64,000 bases of DNA from Tamlana carrageenivorans (GTDB lineage Bacteria > Bacteroidota > Bacteroidia > Flavobacteriales > Flavobacteriaceae), in assembly GCF_002893765.1 (NCBI RefSeq), contig NZ_CP025938.1, positions 2,437,501-2,501,500 of the forward strand. Direction: 5' to 3'. Positions 1-8,215 of this stretch are shown here, piece by piece. The position numbers and the translations under genes were made by a program. How positions within the stretch are numbered: the stretch's first letter is position 1; every line of letters begins with the position of its first letter. The notes below the pieces were generated by a model. That model was not told the origin of the DNA. It ran no database searches and was given only the letters and a program-made list of their open reading frames with translations.

Positions 1-717
<717 letters not shown>

Positions 718-736
718 GTACGCCTGTTTTTTTAAA

Positions 737-755
737 CACTTCGACAAGCTCAGTG
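737..755. repeat. short imperfect palindrome in the 23S-5S spacer
   Basis: CACTTCGACAAGCTCAGTG has complementary ends (CACT/AGTG). Motifs of the type TTCGACnnnGCTCAGTG recur between genes in many Flavobacteriia, which I know only as a general pattern. It may be a REP-like repeat or part of rRNA processing. Confidence 0.4.
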
Positions 756-823
756 CTAGGAAGTAGAGTTCAATACATTATTATTATCAAATCATGATCT
801 TATTTCAATATGTTAAAATATTT

Positions 824-843
824 ATTCCCGTGTAAACGGGAAT
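824..843. repeat. palindromic hairpin in the 23S-5S spacer
   Basis: ATTCCCGT and ACGGGAAT form a perfect 8-bp stem with a 4-base loop. It resembles the intergenic ATTCC..GGAAT palindromes common in Flavobacteriaceae. It could be a dispersed repeat or a precursor-rRNA processing stem. Confidence 0.5.
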
Positions 844-877
844 CTTTTCCAAGCTAGGGTAAAGGTTCTTTAAAGAG

Positions 878-897
878 ATTCCTGCCTACGCAGGAAT
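878..897. repeat. second palindromic hairpin just before 5S
   Basis: ATTCCTGC (878-885) pairs perfectly with GCAGGAAT (890-897) around a CTAC loop. It has the same architecture as the hairpin at 824-843 and ends about 10 bases before the 5S gene. Confidence 0.5.
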
Positions 898-907
898 TGA
901 ACAACTT

Positions 908-1012
908 AAGGTGGTTATAGCGATGGGGCTCACCTCTTACCATTCCGAACAGAGAAGTTAAGCCCATTAGCGCCGATGGTACTACATTAGTGGGAGAGTA
1001 GGTCGTTGCCTT
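908..1012 (+). rRNA. rrf: 5S ribosomal RNA
   Basis: The segment has the 5S pattern: GGTGGTTATAGCGATGGGG near the 5' end, the CCATTCCGAACAGAGAAG core, and a GATGGTACT...GGGAGAGTAGG 3' half. The ends AAGG and CCTT pair to close helix I. It lies about 190 bases after 23S and is followed by a strong terminator hairpin. Confidence 0.93.
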
Positions 1013-1016
1013 TTTC

Positions 1017-1048
1017 AAATCCTCAACATTTATTTGTTGAGGATTTTT
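1017..1048 (+). terminator. rho-independent terminator of the rRNA operon
   Basis: AAATCCTCAACA (1017-1028) pairs with TGTTGAGGATTT (1035-1046) in a 12-bp stem with a 6-base loop, running into a T tract. Confidence 0.85.
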
Positions 1049-1063
1049 ATTTTTAATGGTTAC

Positions 1064-1102
1064 TAGTTATTGGTTGATGGTTATTAGTAACACCAATAAC
1101 TA
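1064..1102. repeat. inverted repeat upstream of tRNA-Lys
   Basis: TAGTTATTGGT (1064-1074) is the exact reverse complement of ACCAATAACTA (1092-1102), giving an 11-bp stem with a 17-base loop. A related ACCAATAACCAATAACTAA string lies just before the tRNA-Arg at 40641-40659, and a looser relative lies before the gene at 10438. Confidence 0.5.
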
Positions 1103-1128
1103 AAAACCAGAAACCAACAACCAAAACT

Positions 1129-1201
1129 GACCTGGTAGCTCAGTTGGTAGAGCATCTCCCTTTTAAGGAGAGGGTCCTGGGTTCGAGCCCCAGCCCGGTC
1201 A
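1129..1201 (+). tRNA. tRNA-Lys (anticodon TTT)
   Basis: A full cloverleaf folds: D arm GCTC..GAGC, anticodon stem TCTCC/GGAGA with loop CTTTTAA (anticodon TTT, lysine), and T arm CTGGG-TTCGAGC-CCCAG. The acceptor stem GACCTGG/CCCGGTC has one T/C mismatch at its fifth pair, which is unusual. No CCA is encoded. The gene stands alone between two terminators. Confidence 0.93.
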
Positions 1202-1212
1202 CAGTAAACTTT

Positions 1213-1248
1213 AAAGCCTCTTTGCAATTTGCAGGGAGGCTTTTTTTT
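1213..1248 (+). terminator. terminator after tRNA-Lys
   Basis: AAAGCCTC (1213-1220) pairs with GAGGCTTT (1236-1243), and the stem runs into eight consecutive T residues. Confidence 0.75.
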
Positions 1249-1286
1249 GTTTGATACTTTCTGGAACCTTGATTAGAAATTATCAC

Positions 1287-1327
1287 GGATCAAGAACAAA
1301 AGTTGGATCAAGAGCAAAAGTTGGGGG
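1287..1327. repeat. two stray copies of an IS left end
   Basis: GGATCAAGAACAAAAGTTGG (1287-1306) and an overlapping GGATCAAGAGCAAAAGTTGG-type copy (1305-1327) are near-identical to the left terminal repeat of the ISAon1-like element at 1516. They look like remnants of earlier insertions or failed one-ended events at the same place. The rest of 1249-1515 shows no gene. Confidence 0.6.
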
Positions 1328-1674
1328 ATTTTAGAATTAAGCAAAAATAGTAGTTAATCTATAGAGGGACACTATCCCGAAAAGTGTGTAAGTTATAAAT
1401 CTAGGGTTTAGCTTTTTTAAAGTTGAACCCTTTTTTCAAATATAGTTAAAAACTGGTTTAAAATAATGCCCCAGTTCCTAATAGGCATCGACCATTTTTT
1501 GGTAGCCTCTCTAAGGGATCAAGCACAAAAGTTGGGGAGTAAAAATAATTTTATCTTTGGAAAAAATTAAATTCCGTAGAAATTTCTAAAGATTTATTAT
1601 CCTTATTACTACCTGATTTTCTGGTAGCTCATTTTAGTTTTAAAAATAGTTCTTCAAAAGAAGATAAACTTCGG

Positions 1675-1926
1675 TTGTATTTCGAAGAGAAGAACATTAT
1701 CCCAAATAGTTTTAAAACACGTAAAGTAGAATCTAAAGGTTTTCATAAAGAAATAATTATCGAGGATTTTCCACTTAGGGGGAAACTAGTTTATCTGCAT
1801 TTAAAGCGCCGCAGATGGCGTGATGTAGACACAAAAGAAACCCTGCAAAGAGACTGGAATAATGTAGCAAAAGGCACTCGTATGACCACCGAGTTTGCCG
1901 CTTTTTTAAAAGAAATTAATCGATAA
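1675..1926 (+). CDS. ISAon1-type transposase N-terminal region protein, start unclear
   Basis: The reading contains the segments FHKEIIIEDFPLRGK, LHLKRRRW and GTRMTTEFAAFLKEI, which I recognise as the small first protein of ISAon1-type elements. The only usable in-frame start is TTG at 1675. Sense reading with family-like residues (LLPDFLVAHFSF) continues back to about 1585, with a stop at 1546. The natural N-terminus may therefore lack a normal start codon, and the frame is probably decayed at its 5' end. It ends just before the second frame, which is in the +1 frame. That frame is open from 1910, so frameshift production of a fused protein is possible. Confidence 0.6.
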   Translation: MYFEEKNIIPNSFKTRKVESKGFHKEIIIEDFPLRGKLVYLHLKRRRWRDVDTKETLQRDWNNVAKGTRMTTEFAAFLKEINR

Positions 1927-1957
1927 TAACAATACTAGCACGCAAACTATAGCTAAT

Positions 1958-2902
1958 TTGTATGGTTTAGATGGTAAAAAGCTACAGCGCCAATATCGAG
2001 ATTATTTAAGTGAATTTAAAGATTGGGAATACCTTGAGCAATCCACCAAATGGTTAGTCTACCCTCAAAATATTGGCAAACGATTATCTATAGATGAAAT
2101 AGCACTTTCACAAGGAGAGTTATACACCGTAGTAACCAATAAAAAAGCCAAAGGTAGAGCAGGTTCTATTGTAGCTATTATTTCAGGAACTAAGTCTGAA
2201 GAGGTTATTAAATATCTTAAAAAGATACCTGAAGGCAAGCGGAGGTTGGTAGAAGAAATAACCTTAGTTATGGCCGGTGGCATGAAACTAATTGCAAAGA
2301 AGAGCTTCCCAAGAGCCGTGCAAGTCATTGATCGCTTTCATGTACAACAACTAGCTTCTGATGCTGTACAAGATATTAGAGTAAAATACCGCTGGCAAGC
2401 TCTAGAACTAGAAAATGAGGCTATCAAGACAGCTAAAAATAATAACTACCAGTATCTAGCAGAAGTATTTAGTAACGGGGATACGCGCAAACAACTGCTA
2501 GCACGAAGTAGGTATCTTCTATTCAAAAGTCCTGACAAATGGACTAGTTCCCAAAAGGAAAGGGCAGGAATTTTATTCAAGCAATACCCTATGATAAAGG
2601 AAGCTTATGACTTGTCAAACCAGCTAAGAGTAATTTACAATACTTGTACAGACAAAAATATAGCAATGACTAAATTGGCACTTTGGTACAATCAAATTGA
2701 AAATAGTGGCTTTAAAAGCTTTAGAGTTGTTATGAACACAATCTCCCTAAATTACAGGGGAATATTAAACTATTTTGACAACAGAAGTACCAATGCGGCT
2801 GCTGAATCTTTTAATGCAAAGATCAAAGCCTTTAGACAACAACTTAGAGGTGTGAGAAATAAGGAATTCTTCCTCTTTAGATTAGCACAAATTTATGCCT
2901 AG
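1958..2902 (+). CDS. ISAon1/ISL3-type DDE transposase
   Basis: This is the catalytic protein of the element, 314 residues. The DDE-type acidic residues appear in SIDEIAL (near residue 45), VIDRFHV (near residue 124) and AAESFNAKIKAF near the C-terminus, a typical ISL3 pattern. The end FFLFRLAQIYA is the usual family end, so the frame looks full length. The TTG start is a guess because the frame is open upstream to 1910 and overlaps the first protein. The stop codon touches the right terminal inverted repeat. Confidence 0.8.
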   Translation: MYGLDGKKLQRQYRDYLSEFKDWEYLEQSTKWLVYPQNIGKRLSIDEIALSQGELYTVVTNKKAKGRAGSIVAIISGTKSEEVIKYLKKIPEGKRRLVEEITLVMAGGMKLIAKKSFPRAVQVIDRFHVQQLASDAVQDIRVKYRWQALELENEAIKTAKNNNYQYLAEVFSNGDTRKQLLARSRYLLFKSPDKWTSSQKERAGILFKQYPMIKEAYDLSNQLRVIYNTCTDKNIAMTKLALWYNQIENSGFKSFRVVMNTISLNYRGILNYFDNRSTNAAAESFNAKIKAFRQQLRGVRNKEFFLFRLAQIYA

Positions 2903-2983
2903 TCCCCAACTTTTAGGACTGATCCGCTATTAACTGAAAATTAAGATGTCTAGTACAGAACGAAGTTTATTTTAATTCATTAG

Positions 2984-4357
2984 TGTCCGATAAAAGATTT
3001 AAAAAGCGGGATTTCCAAGATAGGATTTCCCGCTTATTTTGTATCTTGAAGTTATCACACATCCAAGATATGAATAAAAGTAAAAACTTTAGCGGACAAC
3101 CCATAATCAAACAGGTATTAAATTTCATTTTGCCCAAAGATGTTCATCGGACAGCCAAAAAGCACAACAGCGATCGCTATACCAAAAAGTTTACCACCTA
3201 TGAGCATTTGGCCACTATGGTATTTACCGTGATCAGTGGCTGTAGCTCACTTCGTGAGGTTTCCAGTATTATGCTTGCCTGCGAGGGAAAGATCAACCAT
3301 CTAGGACTCACGGACTTTCCAAAACGCAGTACCTTGTCAGATGCTAACAGGAGAAGAAGCTCTGAAGTATTTGCCGATATTTATCATTTACTCTACAAAC
3401 GTTACCATCGCTTTTTATCGGACAGCAGACCCTTAGAACCTGCAGTGAAGAACCTTAAAATCGTTGATTCCTCGACCATCCCCCTATTTAGTGACATTCT
3501 TAAAGGTGTAGGAAGGAACCCGCTCAACGGCAAAAAGAAAGGAGGTATCAAGATGCATACTATGATAAACGCCATGGAAGACGTTCCTTGTCTGATTAAG
3601 TTTTCAAGCGCGGCCACGCACGACCACACCTTTTTAAAAGACCTGGAACTCAAGAAGGGCTCTTATGTGGTTTTTGACAAAGGGTATGTGGATTATGAGC
3701 AATACCAAAAATGGACACTGGAAGATGTTTACTTTGTGACTCGGCAAAAGGACAATGCTCGCTATACAAGCCTTGAAGAGTTTGATATCTCCAATAAAGT
3801 GGACGATGCTGTCTTAAAGGACGAAAAAATAGGGCTTACGGACAAAAACGGCAATGCTTTTTCCCTGAGGAGAATCGCTTTTTGGCACGAAAAGCACCAA
3901 AAAGTTTATGAGTTCATCACTAATAATTATGATCTTGATGCAGACAAAATAGCCGACATCTATAAAAATAGGTGGCAGATTGAGACGATGTTCAAGCGGC
4001 TTAAACAGAACTTTCCGCTAAAGTATTTTTTGGGAGACAATCAAAATGCCATCGAAATACAAATCTGGGTCAGTTTGATAATCCAGCTCATTATGCTTGT
4101 GATCCAAAGAAAAGCCCAAAGAAACTGGGCTTATTCCAATATGATGTCCGTCATACGATACCATTTGATGACATATATCGATTTGTTCAAATTCCTGAAA
4201 AACCCAGAAGCTAATTGGGAAGAGATTACAACCAAAAACATTGGGCAATTAAGCCTTTTTGACCCATAAGGAGGTTCTGTTTTCAAAATAAAGAGTGCGA
4301 TCAATAAAAAAGGCCAACACCAAAGCTTTTTTAGCTAATTCTGTTTTTTATCGGACA
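2984..4357 (+). mobile_element. IS4-family insertion sequence
   Basis: Terminal inverted repeats TGTCCGATAAAA (2984-2995) and TTTTATCGGACA (4346-4357) are exact reverse complements over 12 bp and bracket one DDE transposase gene, for about 1374 bp in all. No clear target duplication is visible. Only about 58 bases separate it from the preceding ISAon1-like element. Its right end lies about 75 bases before the next gene. Confidence 0.85.
3070..4269 (+). CDS. IS4-family transposase (DUF4372 N-terminal domain)
   Basis: This 399-residue transposase starts at the ATG at 3070. The open frame extends upstream, but family proteins begin with an MNK-like start as here. The N-terminal DNA-binding region (FTTYEHLATMVF) is DUF4372-like. 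The catalytic triad is visible as KIVDSSTIPLF, VVFDKGYVDY and YKNRWQIETMFKRLKQNF, the last being the IS4 YREK-type signature with the catalytic Glu. No frameshift or stop is seen, so it may be active. Confidence 0.9.
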   Translation: MNKSKNFSGQPIIKQVLNFILPKDVHRTAKKHNSDRYTKKFTTYEHLATMVFTVISGCSSLREVSSIMLACEGKINHLGLTDFPKRSTLSDANRRRSSEVFADIYHLLYKRYHRFLSDSRPLEPAVKNLKIVDSSTIPLFSDILKGVGRNPLNGKKKGGIKMHTMINAMEDVPCLIKFSSAATHDHTFLKDLELKKGSYVVFDKGYVDYEQYQKWTLEDVYFVTRQKDNARYTSLEEFDISNKVDDAVLKDEKIGLTDKNGNAFSLRRIAFWHEKHQKVYEFITNNYDLDADKIADIYKNRWQIETMFKRLKQNFPLKYFLGDNQNAIEIQIWVSLIIQLIMLVIQRKAQRNWAYSNMMSVIRYHLMTYIDLFKFLKNPEANWEEITTKNIGQLSLFDP

Positions 4358-4431
4358 ACAATAATTTTAATTTTAATAAAGCACTTTTTTTTTGCTGAAT
4401 TTTTTCTTATTATTTTAGAGGTGTACTATTA

Positions 4432-5562
4432 ATGCATTTCGGTTCATATTTTAGACGCATAAAGCCTATTATGAGAAATAAAAATATTCATAAACTTGCC
4501 TTAGGAATTTCAGTCATACTTTTACTAATTTTCTTCGGATGTATATTATCGGATAATATTCAACAATCTGGAATCTTTTTAGTGGCTTTCTTTATTTTTT
4601 TAGCCATAGGATTTAAAGGTTACGATTTATTAAATGGTTTTGTTTTTACTGCTGTAATTTTTGCAGGGGTAACTTTGGCCTTATTTTATCCAAAATACTT
4701 TGTAAGCCTTGGAGACGTGCAATTAACCATACTAATTATCCCACTTATTCAACTTATTATGTTTGGCATGGGAACGTCTATGAGTATTCGCGATTTTGGA
4801 GCGGTTATTAAATCGCCTAAAGGTGTCTTTGTTGGCGTATCGGCGCAGTTAGGTATCATGCCTATCATGGGGTTTTTATTAGCCAAGTTTAGTGGGTTCC
4901 CTCCCGAAATTGCGGCAGGTATTGTGTTAATTGGTTCTTCGCCTAGTGGTGTCGCTTCTAATGTTATGGCTTATTTGGCAAAAGCAAATCTGGCTTTCTC
5001 GATCACAATTACTTCCATAGCGACATTAATCGCGCCTTTTGTAACCCCGCTTTTAATGAAAGTTTTTGCTGGAGAGTTTGTTGAAATTGATGTGTATGCT
5101 ATGATGTGGAGTATTGTTAAAATGATTATTCTTCCTATTGGCGCTGGTTTGTTAGTTAATCAATTGCTTAAAGAGAAGATAGATGGGTTTAGACGTATTT
5201 TACCATTAATTTCCATGTTTGGAATTGGTGCTATTATCGTGATTATCACTGCAGCTGGCCGTGATAATTTATTGGAAATAGGTGTTCTTTTAATGGTACT
5301 AGTGTTAATTCATAATTTGTTTGGTTACTTTTTGGGCTATTGGTATGCGAGATTATTACGACTAAATCATCAGGATTCGAGAACCATCGCCTTGGAAGTT
5401 GGTATGCAAAATGGAGGTTTGGCATCTGGTATTGCTAATTCCTTAGGGAAAATAGCAACTATGGGACTTGCACCCGCTGTTTTTGGGCCGCTTATGAATA
5501 TAACAGGATCCATATTGGCCTCTTATTGGCATAAAAAACCAGCCGATCTAGAAGAGGAATAA
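4432..5562 (+). CDS. bile acid:sodium symporter (BASS) family transporter
   Basis: A multi-pass membrane protein with about ten hydrophobic segments. The SBF-domain signature GSSPSGVASNVMAYLAKAN (around residues 167-185), followed by an APFVTPLL helix, is typical of BASS proteins. Such proteins move organic anions or keto-acids with sodium; the substrate here is unknown. AGAGGTG at 4417-4423 is well placed for the ATG at 4432. An alternative start is ATG 4471 (MRNKNIHKL). The upstream region is mostly the end of the IS4 element, so the native promoter may have been replaced. The gene converges on the GHMP kinase 10 bases downstream. Confidence 0.87.
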   Translation: MHFGSYFRRIKPIMRNKNIHKLALGISVILLLIFFGCILSDNIQQSGIFLVAFFIFLAIGFKGYDLLNGFVFTAVIFAGVTLALFYPKYFVSLGDVQLTILIIPLIQLIMFGMGTSMSIRDFGAVIKSPKGVFVGVSAQLGIMPIMGFLLAKFSGFPPEIAAGIVLIGSSPSGVASNVMAYLAKANLAFSITITSIATLIAPFVTPLLMKVFAGEFVEIDVYAMMWSIVKMIILPIGAGLLVNQLLKEKIDGFRRILPLISMFGIGAIIVIITAAGRDNLLEIGVLLMVLVLIHNLFGYFLGYWYARLLRLNHQDSRTIALEVGMQNGGLASGIANSLGKIATMGLAPAVFGPLMNITGSILASYWHKKPADLEEE

Positions 5563-5572
5563 GGAACTCAGT

Positions 5573-6481
5573 TTAAAGTACCATGTTACGATATGGAATA
5601 ATGGTATGAAACCCTTTAGCTTTAAAATATGAAGTCGGATTTTCATCCGAAGCCACTAAAATGAAATCACCGCCCCAAGCGCCTAAACTTTTTATAGCGC
5701 CTTCAAAATCTTCAAAATATAAATCTTTTACAGGCGTTTGTTTTGTGATTTTCGATATGTAGTTTTCATGATGAACAATTAATGCTTTAAAATCTTCTAA
5801 CGAATCGCTTGAAATCATTTCAGAAGTGATAGCGTTCATCTCTTCAACCGAAAAATTCGACTGTACTTTAGTCTCATTGTATTGTTTAATGCCCTCGCGA
5901 CTGTTTTGTTTTTTATTCAGATGAACAAAATAGAGGTTGTTTTTAAACGACGGATTAAATTCAACAGGAAGAACAAACGGTGTGTTATTTTCTAACTGAT
6001 ACGTTATAGCACTATTATTTTGTGCACAAGCAATATCGTAACCACTGCCTCCAAAAGTTTTTTCTAACAGCTGAAAGGCATCAACTCCAGCCCATTCAGC
6101 AATGTTGTTAATCAATGTTGAAGACGTGCCCAGTCCCCAATTTCTAGGAAAATCTAATTTTGTAGATACATGAAACCCTTCAGTCGAAGCTAGAAAACTC
6201 GGATTTAAATCCTTCGCAGCTTTTAAAATTTGTGTAATACGCTGCGATATTTCACAATCGACTTCCGAAGAAAATAAATCTATATCGAAAACTCCTTCAA
6301 ACCAAACCTCGCTTTTTTCATCTAAGCTGGTCCAAACAAGTCTTTTTTCACCTATTGGAATAATGTTTAAAAATTGCCCGAATTTCGTAGGAACCGCCAA
6401 AGAAACAGCACCATCAAGAACGACGTACTCTCCAGAAATCAATAATTTCCCGTTGCTATAAATGGTTTTACTATCAAACAT
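5573..6481 (-). CDS. GYDIA family GHMP kinase
   Basis: A 302-residue small-molecule kinase of the GHMP fold. The phosphate-binding motif GLGTSS is at 116-121 and the family-naming GGSGYDIA at 144-151. The N-terminal GKLLISGEYVVLDG matches mevalonate kinase-type starts. It lies directly downstream of HMG-CoA reductase on the same strand (26 bases apart), which fits a mevalonate pathway kinase. I infer that role from context, because the exact substrate of this subfamily is not evident from sequence. Confidence 0.9.
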   Translation of the reverse strand: MFDSKTIYSNGKLLISGEYVVLDGAVSLAVPTKFGQFLNIIPIGEKRLVWTSLDEKSEVWFEGVFDIDLFSSEVDCEISQRITQILKAAKDLNPSFLASTEGFHVSTKLDFPRNWGLGTSSTLINNIAEWAGVDAFQLLEKTFGGSGYDIACAQNNSAITYQLENNTPFVLPVEFNPSFKNNLYFVHLNKKQNSREGIKQYNETKVQSNFSVEEMNAITSEMISSDSLEDFKALIVHHENYISKITKQTPVKDLYFEDFEGAIKSLGAWGGDFILVASDENPTSYFKAKGFHTIIPYRNMVL

Positions 6482-6507
6482 AAATAAGACTTAACACCCT
6501 AACTTCT

Positions 6508-7824
6508 TCAACTCCTCAACTCCTTCAACCTCTCAATAACCGCATTGTGTGTGACGGTTTTCGTTTTAAAATAGGCTGTGAGTTTTAGTTTTTCTTTGTC
6601 GTTAGCTTCAAACTGATTTAAAATATTCATTAAATGCATTTTCATATGCCCTTGCTGAATGCCTGTAGTGGTTAACGAGCGCAAGGCTGCAAAATTTTGT
6701 GCTAGCCCAGCAACAGCCACAATTTGCATTAATTCTTGGGCTGAAGGTTTGTGAAGCATTTCTAAGGACAATTTCACTAAAGGATGTAAACCTGTAAGTC
6801 CGCCAACCGTACCTAGAGCCAATGGAATTTCCATCCAAAATTTAAAAATGCCGTCTTCAATTTTAGCATGAGATAAACTACTATAACGTCCGTTTCTAGC
6901 GGCATAAGCATGTACGCCAGCTTCAATAGCTCTAAAGTCGTTTCCTGTAGCAAGTACTACAGCGTCAATACCATTCATTACGCCTTTGTTATGTGTAACG
7001 GCACGGTAAGGTTCGATTTCAGCAATATTTACGGCTTGAATGAATTTACGAGCAAAAGCTTCACCAGAAATTTCAGAATGATCGCTTAGTTGTTCAACAG
7101 GGCAACTCACTTCGGCACGTACTAAGCAATCGGGAACATAATTGGAAAGAATACTCATCACAATTTCAATTTGCTGCTCGGTTTCTGTAAACAAATCAAA
7201 ATTTAAAGCTTCCTTTTTAAAGGTTTTTGCAAACTGTTCTAAACAGGAATTGATAAAATTAGCGCCCATGGCATCTAAGGTCTCAAACGACACATGTAGT
7301 TGAAAGTAATTATCAATTTCGGCCGTTCTATCTCTTAATTCAATATCTAAAATGCCGCCTCCACGCTTAGTCATGTTCTTGGTAATCGCCTCCGATTCTT
7401 TAAAAAGCTTAGGCTTTACATCTTGAAAAAAGCGTTTCAGTTTTTCGGTATCTCCGTTGTACATAAAATGTACCTGACCAATTTTTGTAGTTGAAATAAC
7501 CGTGGTTTTAAACCCGCCACGATCCAACCAAAATTTAGCCGCTTTACTCGCAGCAGCAACAACAGAGCTTTCTTCAATAGCCATAGGGATGGTATAAAAC
7601 TTGTCGTTTATCAAAAAATTAGGTGCAACACCAAGGGGTAAATAGTAATTGGTTATGGTGTTTTCTATAAATTCATCATGAAGCTGTTGCAGCTTATCGT
7701 TGGTGTTCCAATATTGTTTTAATATGGATTTGGCGTCCTCGGCATTTGAAAAATAAGTGTCAACAATCCAATCTATTTTTTTTGATTTGGATAGTTTTGA
7801 AAAGCCAGAAATTGTTTTACTCAT
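6508..7824 (-). CDS. hydroxymethylglutaryl-CoA reductase (class II-like)
   Basis: Converts HMG-CoA to mevalonate, or the reverse, with NAD(P)H. Key motifs are EESSVVAAASKAAKFW, FETLDAMGAN, THNKGVMNGIDAVVLATGNDFRAIEAG (catalytic Lys and Asp region) and GIQQGHMKMH (catalytic His). These match class II bacterial enzymes, often named degradative. In Bacteroidota such enzymes probably serve isoprenoid synthesis. The ATG at 7824 (MSKTISGF) is chosen over one at 7875 because a perfect -7 box (TATATTTG on the minus strand, 7843-7850) lies between them. It probably forms an operon with the GHMP kinase. Confidence 0.92.
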   Translation of the reverse strand: MSKTISGFSKLSKSKKIDWIVDTYFSNAEDAKSILKQYWNTNDKLQQLHDEFIENTITNYYLPLGVAPNFLINDKFYTIPMAIEESSVVAAASKAAKFWLDRGGFKTTVISTTKIGQVHFMYNGDTEKLKRFFQDVKPKLFKESEAITKNMTKRGGGILDIELRDRTAEIDNYFQLHVSFETLDAMGANFINSCLEQFAKTFKKEALNFDLFTETEQQIEIVMSILSNYVPDCLVRAEVSCPVEQLSDHSEISGEAFARKFIQAVNIAEIEPYRAVTHNKGVMNGIDAVVLATGNDFRAIEAGVHAYAARNGRYSSLSHAKIEDGIFKFWMEIPLALGTVGGLTGLHPLVKLSLEMLHKPSAQELMQIVAVAGLAQNFAALRSLTTTGIQQGHMKMHLMNILNQFEANDKEKLKLTAYFKTKTVTHNAVIERLKELRS

Positions 7825-7842
7825 AACCTGTAATTTGCTCGA

Positions 7843-7850
7843 CAAATATA
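7843..7850 (-). promoter_or_regulatory. -7 box for the HMG-CoA reductase operon
   Basis: On the minus strand this reads TATATTTG, matching the Bacteroidota -7 consensus TAnnTTTG, and sits 19 bases before the ATG at 7824. No clear -33 TTG is found at the usual distance. The rest of the 390-base gap to 8215 shows no gene. The only plus-strand candidate is a weak TAATTTTT near 8075. Confidence 0.5.
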
Positions 7851-8215
7851 GTGTTCCTGCTAGTAATTTCTGCATGTCGCTTTTTAATATAAGTGCTTGT
7901 TTGCATTTTTATTTGGTATTTTACTTCGTAAATGGCTTTTTGAAGGTTTGATTATAGGGCGCAAACAGAAGTCTGAAAAAGATTTTACCTTAAAAAGTCT
8001 AGTAACATATTATAACTAAAAAAGGAATAATTGTTTCAATCATGTTATTTAACTGTTAATAATGCCTGTTTTTTGTATAATTTTTAGTAACCTTGACATC
8101 ATTTTTGAATAAAAAATATTTTTTTCTAGAAACACCTATAATCGTCAAAAGGTAACCTTAATAAATGATGGTTTTTTGAACGTTTTATGTGTTTCGTAAT
8201 CAACCAAAATACTAC

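Larger units (their letters stand above)
1516..2925 (+). mobile_element. ISAon1-like (ISL3-type) insertion sequence
   Basis: The element spans about 1410 bp. Its imperfect 23-bp terminal inverted repeats are at 1516-1538 and 2903-2925. They share GGATCA at the outer end and AAAAGTTGGGGA at the inner end and differ in the 5 bases between. Inside are two reading frames in different frames: a short N-terminal protein and a DDE transposase, the arrangement I know for ISAon1-type elements. No target-site duplication is seen (TCTCTAAG on the left, GCTATTAA on the right), so the insertion is old or rearranged. Confidence 0.75.

Noticed and set aside
2926..2983. Target-site duplications for the two insertion sequences
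   Set aside because: Flanking bases on left and right of both elements do not match over 8-13 bases.
8060..8110. A promoter for the dipeptidyl peptidase gene (TAATTTTT near 8075)
   Set aside because: It matches the -7 consensus at 7 of 8 bases only, has no -33 element at the right distance, and lies 140 bases from the start.
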